From JAGLCY01 sp965369705 (GTDB lineage Bacteria; Krumholzibacteriota; Krumholzibacteriia; LZORAL124-64-63): DNA of 7,549 nucleotides. This document shows, one piece after another, positions 1-7,200 of this stretch (position 1 is its first letter; each line of letters begins with the position of its first letter). Made by a program: the position numbers and the translations under genes. The notes beneath the pieces are model-generated. The model searched no databases and was not told the DNA's origin. It saw only the letters and a program-made list of their open reading frames with translations. The DNA is taken from assembly GCA_965369705.1 (NCBI GenBank), contig CBDURF010000166.1, positions 1-7,549 of the forward strand. The letters run 5' to 3'.

Positions 1-33
1 GGGATTCTTCTTCAGCGGGCCTGTTTCCGGCTC

Positions 34-630
34 CTAGGCCAGCTTCAGAACGATGTCTTCGGACTGGATCAAGGGATAGTCGGCGAACTTCTTCTTCAAG
101 TCGACCAGCAGATCGATGCGTCCGACCACGGTCGCTTCGCCGCAGGCCTCATAGTGGTGCGCCACCGAGTAGGCCTCGATGCCCTTGGCCTTGGGATCGA
201 GCTTCACCTCGTGCTTGAAACCGTCCACCCGCAGTCCGGCCGGAAGCTTCTTCACCAGATCCACGATCTCCTGGTTGTACCGGGGAGCGAAGGCTTGGAA
301 CTTGAAGAACATGCTCGCCGAACGGATGTGGCGGTGGGAGGTGATCTCCAGGCCGGTCTCCTTGACGATCCGCTTGGCCCGTTTCTTCAGCAGGGCGCTG
401 GTGTCGGCGTCCACGATGATGTGGCAGTCGGTGCCCCGGATCCCCACCAGTTCCGCCAGTTTTTCGACCTTCCCCTCGTGATGGATTCCCGCGTTGAAGC
501 TGTAGATGACCGTGGCGTCGTCGAGTGTGCCCATGACAAAACCCTTCATGAAGGCCCGCACGACCTTGGGTTTGCCCATGAACACGACCTCGTAGAATGA
601 CTGTTTGGCGGTGCTGTTTTTCGTCGCCAT
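34..630 (-). CDS. Conserved-looking hypothetical soluble protein, second gene of antiporter operon
   Basis: I do not recognise this 198-residue protein. It has no signal peptide and no membrane segment, so it is probably cytoplasmic. It is lysine-rich, with alternating hydrophobic strands and amphipathic helices. A beta-alpha unit spans residues 12-33 (FYEVVFMGKPKVV onward). A second half (about 96-198) looks like beta-alpha-beta-beta-alpha-beta, which suggests a ferredoxin-like or duplicated small alpha/beta fold; that is inference. Polar residues that could form a site are H50-H51, D74 and D76 in IIVDAD, H99/H101, and H158-H159 followed by C163. The start is fixed by GAGGAG 8 nt upstream, overlapping the antiporter stop codon. 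Only 13 nt separate the two genes, so they are almost certainly co-transcribed and may be translationally coupled. A regulatory or accessory role for the transporter is possible but rests only on position. Confidence 0.85.
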   Translation of the reverse strand: MATKNSTAKQSFYEVVFMGKPKVVRAFMKGFVMGTLDDATVIYSFNAGIHHEGKVEKLAELVGIRGTDCHIIVDADTSALLKKRAKRIVKETGLEITSHRHIRSASMFFKFQAFAPRYNQEIVDLVKKLPAGLRVDGFKHEVKLDPKAKGIEAYSVAHHYEACGEATVVGRIDLLVDLKKKFADYPLIQSEDIVLKLA

Positions 631-638
631 TTCTCAAA

Positions 639-644
639 CTCCTC
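639..644 (-). promoter_or_regulatory. Ribosome binding site of the hypothetical gene
   Basis: On the minus strand GAGGAG lies 8 nt before the ATG at 630. Its first base is the last base of the antiporter stop codon TAG (646-644). This supports the chosen start and tight coupling of the two genes. Confidence 0.75.
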
Positions 645-2197
645 TAGACAAAGAACACCAGGGTCACGATGACGAAGATCGGCATCAGGATCGGGACGGA
701 CCACTTGAGCATGAACCCGAAGAAGCTGGGCATGGGGATGCCGGCCTCCTCGGCGATGGCCTTCACCATGAAGTTCGGCGCGTTGCCGATGTAGGTCACC
801 GCGCCCATGAACACCGCGCCCGCGGAAATGGCCGTCAGATCACTGATGAAGACCTCGTGGCGCAGGGACTGGTCGAGGTAGCCGAGCATGCCGGGGATGT
901 CGGCTTCGACCTTGCCCAAATCACCCAGGGCGGCGTTGAAGAAGGTCAGATAGGTCGGCGCGTTGTCCAGGAAACTGGAGAGGATGCCCGTGGCCCAGAA
1001 GTACCGCACCGGGCCGTGCACTGCGTTGGTCAGGTCGGCCAGGGCGCCGGCCGATCCCGCCTTGAGGATGGCCAAGGCGGGGATGATCGTCATGAAGATA
1101 CCCGCGAACAGGTAGGCCACCTCCTGGATGGGGAACCAGGAAAAGCCGTTCTTCTTGCGCAGAGCCTTGGCGGTCGTCTTGAGCGAGAGGATGCCCATCG
1201 CGATGATGATGATGTCCTTCAGCCAGTTCTGCAACGGAACAATTACCGGGTGGCTGCCGCCGGTGTAGATGGGGACGTCGATCAGTTTCAACGAGCCGGA
1301 CATGATCACCGCGCCCATCACCCCGAACAGGAAGAAGAAGTTGTGCCAGCCCTCGATATGGATACCGTCACCGTCGGTCTCGGGCTCGGGAATATTCTCT
1401 TCCTTCCGGTAGAAATAGGTGTCGACGAAGAAGAAGACGATCAGGATGAGTCCTGACGCCACCAGCATCTCTTTAATTAGGCCCGTGGTGACCCAGAAGA
1501 AGGGCACGTTGTGCAGGAACCCCAGGAACAGGGGCGGGTCGCCCAGCGGCGTAAGAGAGCCGCCGATGTTGGCCACCAGGAAGATGAAGAAGACCATCAG
1601 GTGAACCTTGTTGCGCCGCCATTCGTTGGCCCGCAGCAGGGGGCGGATCAGGACCATGGCCGCGCCGGTGGTGCCGATCAGCGAAGCCAGGAAGGTGCCG
1701 ATCAGCAGCAGGGTCAGGTTGACCTTGGGGGAACCGCGCAGCGAACCGCCCAGGTAGATCCCTCCCGAGATCGTGAACAGTCCCCACAACAGTATGATGA
1801 AGGGTATGTAGTCCATCAGGTAGATGTGCAGTAATTCCTGGATGGCCTCGCTGGTGTTCCAGAACAGGAATGGAACGGCAAAGAGCAGGGCCCAGAAGGC
1901 CGAGACCTTGGGAAAGTGGACGTGCCAGAAGTGGGGCGCGATCAGGGGGCCCAGGGCGATCGACAGCAGGATGCCGACGAAGGGAATGAGCGTCCACAGT
2001 GGCAGCAATCCCACGGGGCTGGCGTGCTCTACGCCGTGACCGTCGCCGTGACCTTCACTTTGGATTTCGCCATGGATTTCGCCATGGATGTCGCCGTGAT
2101 CCTGGGCAACCGCGGCCAGGGACCAGAAACCCACAAGGCCCACCGCGACCAGAAGCAGGAGCACTGGGCGGCGGATTGAACACAGGTGACGCACCAT
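644..2197 (-). CDS. NhaD-like / CitMHS_2-type sodium:proton antiporter with His-rich N-terminus
   Basis: A 517-residue polytopic inner-membrane protein of the ion-transporter superfamily, in the group usually annotated sodium:proton antiporter (CitMHS_2, NhaD-like). It likely exchanges Na+ for H+; the ion is not provable from sequence. Residues 1-31 look like a signal peptide (basic start, hydrophobic PVLLLLVAVG core, A29-V30-A31 cleavage site). Residues 34-58 form a His/acid repeat. About 12 hydrophobic segments run from residue 64 to 516. Family-like signatures are GILLSIALGPLIAPHFWH (75-92), GGSLTPLGDPPLFLGF (212-227), DNAPTYLTFFN (411-421) and TYIGNAPNFM (468-477). The last two have the paired Asn-Ala-Pro hairpin pattern seen in this superfamily. 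I place the start at 2197 because GGAGG lies 8 nt upstream. The in-frame ATG at 2275 would add 26 unconserved-looking residues and overlap the putative promoter. The gene heads a two-gene leftward operon. Confidence 0.9.
   Translation of the reverse strand: MVRHLCSIRRPVLLLLVAVGLVGFWSLAAVAQDHGDIHGEIHGEIQSEGHGDGHGVEHASPVGLLPLWTLIPFVGILLSIALGPLIAPHFWHVHFPKVSAFWALLFAVPFLFWNTSEAIQELLHIYLMDYIPFIILLWGLFTISGGIYLGGSLRGSPKVNLTLLLIGTFLASLIGTTGAAMVLIRPLLRANEWRRNKVHLMVFFIFLVANIGGSLTPLGDPPLFLGFLHNVPFFWVTTGLIKEMLVASGLILIVFFFVDTYFYRKEENIPEPETDGDGIHIEGWHNFFFLFGVMGAVIMSGSLKLIDVPIYTGGSHPVIVPLQNWLKDIIIIAMGILSLKTTAKALRKKNGFSWFPIQEVAYLFAGIFMTIIPALAILKAGSAGALADLTNAVHGPVRYFWATGILSSFLDNAPTYLTFFNAALGDLGKVEADIPGMLGYLDQSLRHEVFISDLTAISAGAVFMGAVTYIGNAPNFMVKAIAEEAGIPMPSFFGFMLKWSVPILMPIFVIVTLVFFV
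2024..2098 (-). other. His/acid tetrapeptide repeat (HG[DE]x) in antiporter N-terminus
   Basis: Residues 34-58 of the antiporter place His at 34, 38, 42, 50, 54 and 58, exactly four residues apart. Only position 46 is broken (Gln). An acidic residue sits two residues after each repeat start at 36, 40, 44, 48 and 52. The segment follows the predicted signal-peptide cleavage site, so it would lie in the periplasm before the first transport helix. The pattern resembles metal-binding or pH-responsive His-rich segments of metal and ion transporters. That role is inference. Confidence 0.8.
2061..2096 (-). repeat. Three tandem 12-bp repeats
   Basis: On the plus strand the unit TGGATTTCGCCA occurs at 2061-2072 and 2073-2084 exactly. 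A third copy with two changes (TGGATGTCGCCG) lies at 2085-2096. The unit is in frame with the antiporter and underlies the HGEI/HGDI tetrapeptides, so copy-number change would add or remove whole tetrapeptides without a frameshift. Confidence 0.85.
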
Positions 2198-2205
2198 AGG
2201 GAAAG

Positions 2206-2210
2206 CCTCC
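2206..2210 (-). promoter_or_regulatory. Ribosome binding site deciding the antiporter start
   Basis: The minus-strand GGAGG is followed by 8 nt and then the ATG at 2197. It favours this start over the upstream in-frame ATG at 2275, which has no comparable site. Confidence 0.75.
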
Positions 2211-2246
2211 AGGCAGTTGTCAGTATTACTGGTTGGTGTGGGTGGG

Positions 2247-2275
2247 ACGGTAGGGTACCATCGGTCTGTAGTCAA
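2247..2275 (-). promoter_or_regulatory. Possible sigma70-type promoter for the antiporter operon
   Basis: Reading leftward, TTGACT (2275-2270, 5/6 to the -35 consensus) is followed after 17 nt by TACCGT (2252-2247, 3/6 to the -10 consensus). Transcription would start about 2240, giving a leader of roughly 40 nt with the GGAGG site near its end. The -10 is poor, so this is tentative. In the same 137-nt spacer I found no convincing rightward promoter for the glycosyltransferase. Confidence 0.3.
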
Positions 2276-2316
2276 GATTGGCCACGTTGATGAGCTTGTA
2301 AACTTGTCGATTCCTC

Positions 2317-2324
2317 AAGGGGAG
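2317..2324 (+). promoter_or_regulatory. Ribosome binding site of the glycosyltransferase
   Basis: AAGGGGAG lies 10 nt before the ATG at 2335. The spacing is slightly long, but the purine-rich match and the GT4-like protein beginning MRIAHLSS support this start. Confidence 0.6.
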
Positions 2325-2334
2325 CGTCCTGCGG

Positions 2335-3459
2335 ATGCGCATCGCCCACCTCAGTTCGATGATCGGATTCTACGGCGGCGAGGTGTGCCTGTTGAATCTG
2401 GCGGCGGGCATGCAGGGGCGCGGGCACTCGGTATCCTGCGTGGTAAGGCCGGACAGCCGACTGCGGGGGGCGCTTCAAGCGCGGGGGGTGGAGGTTCTTC
2501 CCCTTTCGTTGGTGGACTGGTTCGAGCCGGTGAGCGTGTCCCGCCTGAGGCGGTGGCTTATCCGCCAGGACATCCAGATCCTTCACACCCACCTGCCGCG
2601 TGATTATTTCATCGCCGCCGCGGCCACCCTGGGCACCGGGGTGCTCAACGTAGGCTCACGCCATCAATTGCACCGGATTTCACTTCCTGTGCTCAAGCGC
2701 CCCTTCATGAGCCGCTTCAGCGCCATGATCGCCGTCAGCCGGGCCGTGCGCCGGGGCCTGTTGGCGTCGGGGGTCATGGCCCCCGACCGAGTGGTGGCCA
2801 TTCCCAACGGGATCGAATGGGCTGGAATCGATAGAGCCTGCATTGACTTGCGCGAGTCCGCGAGCGTGGGTCCGGACGTGCCTGTCGTAGGTTTCGTGGG
2901 CCGCCTCTGTCCGGGTAAAGGGGTCGAGATGCTGCTCGAGGCCGCCGCTCTTTTGCGGTCGCGCTGGCCGGATTTTCGGCTGTTCATCCTGGGGGATGGG
3001 CCTGGCGTCAACGACTACGTCAATAGTCTCCATCGGTTGGCCGAACGGCTGGGATTGGGGCCCAATGTCCACTTTTTCGGATACGTCGACCACGCCGCCG
3101 CGGCCTGTGCGGCCTTCGACGTGCAGGTGGTCTGTTCCCAGGCCGAACCCTTCGGCCTGGTGACCGTGGAGGCCATGGCCCAGGGGCTGCCGGTGGCCGT
3201 GACGAACAGCGGGGGCAGTCCGGAAATCGTGCGCGACGGCGTGGAGGGATTCCTGGTCGAACCGGGAGATGCGGATGCCCTGGCCCGCAGGCTGGACTGC
3301 CTGCTTGATTCGCCTGGTCTGCGCCGGGAAATGGGGCGCCGGGGCCGCGAGCGCGTCCGGCGCCGATTCACCCTCGATCACATGCTCGACGCGACCGAGG
3401 TCCTGTACATGAAGGTGCTGGGCCTGTCCGTGGTCAAAGAGCGCAGGGCCACCGCCTGA
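2335..3459 (+). CDS. GT4-family glycosyltransferase (GT-B fold)
   Basis: A 374-residue retaining glycosyltransferase of family GT4, typical length for the family. It should transfer a sugar from a nucleotide-sugar donor to a cell-surface glycan or lipid acceptor at the cytoplasmic membrane face. Donor and acceptor cannot be read from sequence. The N-terminal acceptor domain (about 1-170) opens with MRIAHLSS and a Gly loop (G11, G14, G15), then LHTHLPRDY (83-91) and IPNGI (156-160). The C-terminal donor domain has FVGRLCPGKG (187-196), whose R190 and K195 occupy the usual donor-phosphate positions, and GDGP (220-223). The E-x7-E motif is E271...E279 within EPFGLVTVE, and NSGGSPE (291-297) follows. 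No membrane helix or signal peptide is visible. It stands alone here: its neighbours diverge or converge, with no other glycan genes in view. Its stop abuts the stop of marC with no spacer. Confidence 0.93.
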   Translation: MRIAHLSSMIGFYGGEVCLLNLAAGMQGRGHSVSCVVRPDSRLRGALQARGVEVLPLSLVDWFEPVSVSRLRRWLIRQDIQILHTHLPRDYFIAAAATLGTGVLNVGSRHQLHRISLPVLKRPFMSRFSAMIAVSRAVRRGLLASGVMAPDRVVAIPNGIEWAGIDRACIDLRESASVGPDVPVVGFVGRLCPGKGVEMLLEAAALLRSRWPDFRLFILGDGPGVNDYVNSLHRLAERLGLGPNVHFFGYVDHAAAACAAFDVQVVCSQAEPFGLVTVEAMAQGLPVAVTNSGGSPEIVRDGVEGFLVEPGDADALARRLDCLLDSPGLRREMGRRGRERVRRRFTLDHMLDATEVLYMKVLGLSVVKERRATA

Positions 3460-3480
3460 TCACCCGATCATCCGGGTGAT
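3457..3480. terminator. Hairpin at convergent gene ends, possible shared terminator
   Basis: ATCACCCG (3459-3466) and CGGGTGAT (3473-3480) form a perfect 8-bp inverted repeat with a 6-nt loop. It overlaps the TGATCA palindrome (3457-3462) that supplies both stop codons and covers the last codons of marC. It could fold in transcripts from either side. No T-tract follows on either strand, so it is not a canonical intrinsic terminator; it may instead stabilise 3' ends. Confidence 0.4.
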
Positions 3481-4119
3481 GACCGGCGTGATTCCGTCGA
3501 TCATGAGTTGTACGGCGATCACCGTCACCAGCAACCCCATCAGTTTTTCGATGACCTTCATGCCGGTGCGGCCGAGTTTGGCCAGCACCACATCCGCGCC
3601 CATCAGGATGGCGCCTGTGAGCAGCAGGTTGGCCAGGACCGCCCCGATTACCAGGGGTATGCCCAGGTGGGCCGGGGCCTGGGGCGTCAGCACCATCACG
3701 GTGGTGATCGAACCCGGACCGGCGATCATGGGGATGGCCAGCGGCGTGATCGAAGGATCATCGTCATCGTCCTCATCCCGGCTCGATTCGATGTCCTTGG
3801 CGTAGGCCTTGCCGATGCCGGTGCGCCAGCGTCGGGGCTTGGACTGCAGCATGTCCAGCCCGATGCCGAAGAAGATCACTCCGCCGGCGATGCGGAAGGC
3901 GTCGACGGTGATCCCGAACAGTCCCAGCAGCTGATGTCCCACGACGGTGAACATCATCAACACGAAAAAGGCCGTGATCAGCGCCTTGATCAGGATCTTG
4001 CGTTTTTGCCGCAGATCCCTGCCGGCGGTCAGGCCGCTGAAGAACGGAATGACGCCCAAAGGATCGATGACCGCGAAAAGGGATGAGAACGACAGGATCA
4101 GAAAGGCTGTTGTGTTCAT
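3460..4119 (-). CDS. MarC-family integral membrane protein
   Basis: A 219-residue inner-membrane protein of the MarC family (E. coli relatives MarC, YchE, YhgN). Length and the six-helix pattern fit the family. Signatures are AVIDPLGVIPFF (16-27) in the first helix and the related PLAIPMIAGPGSITT (126-140) after the central loop, reflecting the internal duplication of this family. Hydrophobic segments fall at about 5-28, 42-60, 68-91, 125-145, 152-175 and 190-210. Function is unsettled: the old link to multiple antibiotic resistance was not borne out for E. coli MarC, and an archaeal relative (SnatA) was reported as an amino-acid transporter. The central loop carries an unusual acidic run (D115-D121). 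The start is set by GGAGGT 5 nt upstream. It is a single-gene unit convergent with the glycosyltransferase. Confidence 0.93.
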   Translation of the reverse strand: MNTTAFLILSFSSLFAVIDPLGVIPFFSGLTAGRDLRQKRKILIKALITAFFVLMMFTVVGHQLLGLFGITVDAFRIAGGVIFFGIGLDMLQSKPRRWRTGIGKAYAKDIESSRDEDDDDDPSITPLAIPMIAGPGSITTVMVLTPQAPAHLGIPLVIGAVLANLLLTGAILMGADVVLAKLGRTGMKVIEKLMGLLVTVIAVQLMIDGITPVITRMIG

Positions 4120-4124
4120 GATTC

Positions 4125-4130
4125 ACCTCC
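4125..4130 (-). promoter_or_regulatory. Ribosome binding site of marC-family gene
   Basis: The minus strand reads GGAGGT, then 5 nt, then the ATG at 4119. This is a strong match that fixes the start. Confidence 0.8.
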
Positions 4131-4145
4131 GGGATGGTTCAAACT

Positions 4146-4175
4146 AGAATATCAGGCCGGCAATATGGTCGTTAA
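4146..4175 (-). promoter_or_regulatory. Possible promoter of marC-family gene
   Basis: Leftward, TTAACG (4175-4170, 4/6) and TATTCT (4151-4146, 4/6) are separated by 18 nt. They lie in the only AT-richer patch of the 156-nt gap after the polymerase gene. A start near 4139 would give a leader of about 20 nt carrying the GGAGGT site. The match is moderate and untested. Confidence 0.35.
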
Positions 4176-4231
4176 AATCCGGAAGTCCAGCGTAGTGTTT
4201 CGGAGCGGAATCACCCTCGATCGGTGGAGTG

Positions 4232-4249
4232 GCCGCGAGGTTGCGCGGC
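4232..4249. other. Small GC-rich hairpin downstream of the polymerase gene
   Basis: GCCGCG (4232-4237) and CGCGGC (4244-4249) form a perfect 6-bp stem with a 6-nt loop, 27 nt beyond the polymerase stop codon. No T-tract follows in the leftward direction, so termination of the polymerase transcript here is only possible. The position would insulate the marC promoter from read-through. Confidence 0.35.
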
Positions 4250-4275
4250 GCTTCAAAAACCCGGGTCAAGCGGTG

Positions 4276-7200
4276 TCAGATGATCTCCAGGGTCTCGGCC
4301 GTCAAGGTCACGGAGCCGTGATCGTCTTCCACGATGCCGGTCACCAGGTAGGGTCCGCGGCTGAGCAGACGCGCGCCGTAACGGGCGTAGACCTTGGGAA
4401 ACAGAGTGACCTCGCACAGGTCGGTTTCGTCCTCGAGAGTGATGAATTTCATGGCCTCGCCGGTCTTGCGCACCGTTGCGCTCTTGGCGGTGATCAGGGC
4501 GCCGGCCACCTTGACCCGGCGCCCGGCCCAGCCGCCGAGGTCGCGGGCGCAGATCACGCCCCGCTGCCTGAGCCAATCGCGCAGCATGGCCATGGGGTGG
4601 CCCGTGGCCGTCAGGTGCAGCACCTCCATCTCCTGCTGCAGTTTTTCGGCGTGTGAATAGTCGGGGATGGCGGGTATCAGCGAGACGGCCGACCCGCCGC
4701 CGGGCGCGGTGCCGCCGACGGGAAACAGGGTGGCTGTCTGCACGGTGGTGCGTCCGCCGTCGCGGTTGCCGTGACCATTGTCGCGGCTGCCAGCAGCCCA
4801 CAGCTTCTTCTGTCCGCGCCGCTCCTTGCGGATCAGCGCGTGGCGCCACAACAGTTCCGGGCGCGTCAGTTCGAAACCGTCGCAGGCGCCGCAGCGGATC
4901 AGGTTCTCGATCTCGTTCTCAGCCAGTTGCGGCACACGCTCGAGCAGGTTGCCCAGGGAGACGAAGTAGCCGCGGCTGTCGCGCTCGTCCAGCATCGCAT
5001 CCAGCGAGCGGCTGCTCATACCGTGGATCTGCTGCAGTCCGATCCTGACCTGCCTGTCCTGTCCGGTGAACACGTCCCGGCTGTGGTTGATGTCCGGCAG
5101 GAGGATCTCCAGACCCAGGCGGCGTGTTTCCTCGAGGTAGGCGGACACGCTGTAGAAACCGCCGCCGTTGCTCATCACCGCGGCCATGAACTCGGCCGGG
5201 TGGTGGGCCTTCAGCCAGGCGGCCTGGAACGAGAGCACCGCGTAGCTGGCCGAGTGGGCCTTGCAGAAGGCGTAGCCGGCGAAGCTGCTGATCTGCCGCC
5301 ACAGCTCCTCGATCACCCCGGGCGCCACGTCGGGCACGCAGCCCGAGGCGATGGCGTCGCGTGCGCCGCCAAGGAAACGGTTTTCCATGGCCAGGAATTC
5401 CTGCGCGTCGCCCTTGAAACTCATCGAGCGGCGCATCAGGTCGGCCTCGGCCAGGGTCATGCCGGCCACGGCGCTCAGGGTGCGCATCACGTCTTCCTGG
5501 TAGATCATCACGCCGTAGGTCTCGTTCAGGAACTCCAGCGACGGATGCGGCAACACCGCCTTCTCCTTGCCCAGGTGCCGCAGGACGAAGCTGCGCGACA
5601 TGCCGCTGTCCGACGGGCCGGGCCGGATGACGCTGCTGGCGGCCACGACCACCGTGAAGGTATCGGCCTTCAGCTTCTTGAGCAGTGAGCGCATGCCCGG
5701 CGACTCGATGTAGAAGCAGCCCATGGTGTCGCCCTGCCGCATCAGGCGGCGCGTGGCCGGGTCGCCATCCGGCAGCTTGCTCAGGTCCACGCTGATGCCA
5801 TGGTTTTTGCTCACCGCGCGCGCCGCGTCGGCCACCACCGCGATGCCGCGTTGGGCCAGCAGGTCGATCTTCACCAAGCCCAGATCCTCCACCGAATACA
5901 TGTCCAGCTGGCTGATGAGGATGCCCTTGCGTGCCCACTGCAGCGGAAACAGATCGGTCAGCGGCCGACCGGCGATGACCACCCCGCCGGCGTGGATGCC
6001 CAGGTGCCGCGGCCGCCGGTTCAACTGCCGGGCCTGCAAGAGCAGCGAACGGTAGGGCTCGCGGCTCAAGGGCAGACCGGTGGATTCGGGCCGTCTGGCC
6101 AGGGCGGCGTCGCTGTCGGGTCCCTCGAACACTCGCCAGGGCAGCCGCCGCGTAACCTTGCTGAGGTCCCGGTCGCCGTAGCCGCGGGCCTTGGCCGCCT
6201 CGCGAAAACCCGAGCGCAGGCTGAAGCGGTTGATGTTGCAGATCATCGCCGTGTGGTCGCGCCCGTAGCGGTCGTAGACGTACTCCAGAACTTGGTCGCG
6301 GTCCTTCCAACCGAAATCCAGGTCGATGTCGGGCGGCGTCAGCCGTTCGGGATTCAAGAAGCGCTGGAAATAGAGGTCGTGCTCCAGGGGATCGACGTGG
6401 GTGATGCCCAGCAGGTAGCTGACCAGCGAGTTGGCCGCCGAGCCGCGGCCCAGCGTCGGCATGCCGTGGTCGCCGGCGAAGCGCACGATGTCCCACACGA
6501 TCAGGAAATAGCCGGCGAAACCCAGCTTCTCGACCACTGCGATCTCTTCCTGCAGACGGGCCATGGCCCGGCCGGTGACCTGCCGGTAGCGTTTCTGCAG
6601 ACCGTCGAAGCAGAGTTTCCACAGGTACGACTCGGTCGTTTCGCCGGCGGGCAGGGGAAACTCGGGGTAGCGCCATCGGCCCAGCTTGTGCTGGAAACGA
6701 CACTGCTCGGCGATGGCCTCGCTTTCGAGGCAGGCGGTGGGAAATTCGTCCAGCAGTTCGTGCATCCGGGCTGCGGGCTTGAGCCAGGAGCCATTCGGGG
6801 CGCACCTGTCGGCGGGCACCGTTTCGACCGTGGTCAGGGTGCGCATGCTGGAGACCAGCTTCTGGCGCTCGAGATCCTCGGGCACGGCGGCGAAGGCATC
6901 GCCGCCGGCGACCACGGGTACGCGGTGCGCGGCCGCCCATCCGTCCAGTTCACGTAGCCGCCGGTAGACCGGGCCGAGTTCGCCGCCCACTGCGGGTAAA
7001 AGGACCCGCAGCGCGCCGCGGGTGAAGCCCATCAGGTCCGGCCGTTTGTTCGCGTCGGCGTCTTGACCAGCGACTTGGCCGGCATCCTGACGGGCGGCCT
7101 GTGCGACGGCCTCCAGCACCTGGAGCGAATCGGTCAGACAGAACAGGCCGCCGCCCTCGGCGCCGAGAAACGGCGGCAACTCGCGCAGCAGGCGGAAATC

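Noticed and set aside
1..33. Terminator or next gene after the hypothetical protein
   Set aside because: Only 33 nt remain to the window edge; they show no clear hairpin with T-tract and no start codon that can be supported.
605..1456. Plus-strand frame of 283 codons opposite the antiporter
   Set aside because: It is antisense to clear transmembrane coding sequence and rich in His, Asp, Gln and Gly, as expected of a shadow frame.
2198..2275. Upstream in-frame ATG that would extend the antiporter by 26 residues
   Set aside because: It would bury the signal peptide behind a Pro/Thr-rich segment, has no good ribosome binding site and overlaps the putative -35 element. The ATG at 2197 has GGAGG 8 nt upstream.
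2198..2334. Riboswitch or rightward promoter in the divergent spacer
   Set aside because: TTGTCA at 2217-2222 resembles a -35 but has no -10 at 16-18 nt. I could not build a convincing structured leader from the sequence.
4165..4656. Plus-strand frame starting in the gap between marC and the polymerase
   Set aside because: Only the first ~37 codons are intergenic, the rest is antisense to the polymerase. No ribosome binding site precedes it and the protein has no recognisable motif.
4771..5688. Plus-strand open frame of 305 codons opposite the polymerase gene
   Set aside because: It is antisense to the conserved fingers/HhH region and has the same composition artefact; I see no recognisable domain.
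5800..6957. Long plus-strand open frame (385 codons) opposite the polymerase gene
   Set aside because: It lies fully antisense to conserved polymerase motifs, its protein is low-complexity (rich in Val, Gln, Gly, His, Asp), and it matches no family. High GC content makes long antisense frames common.
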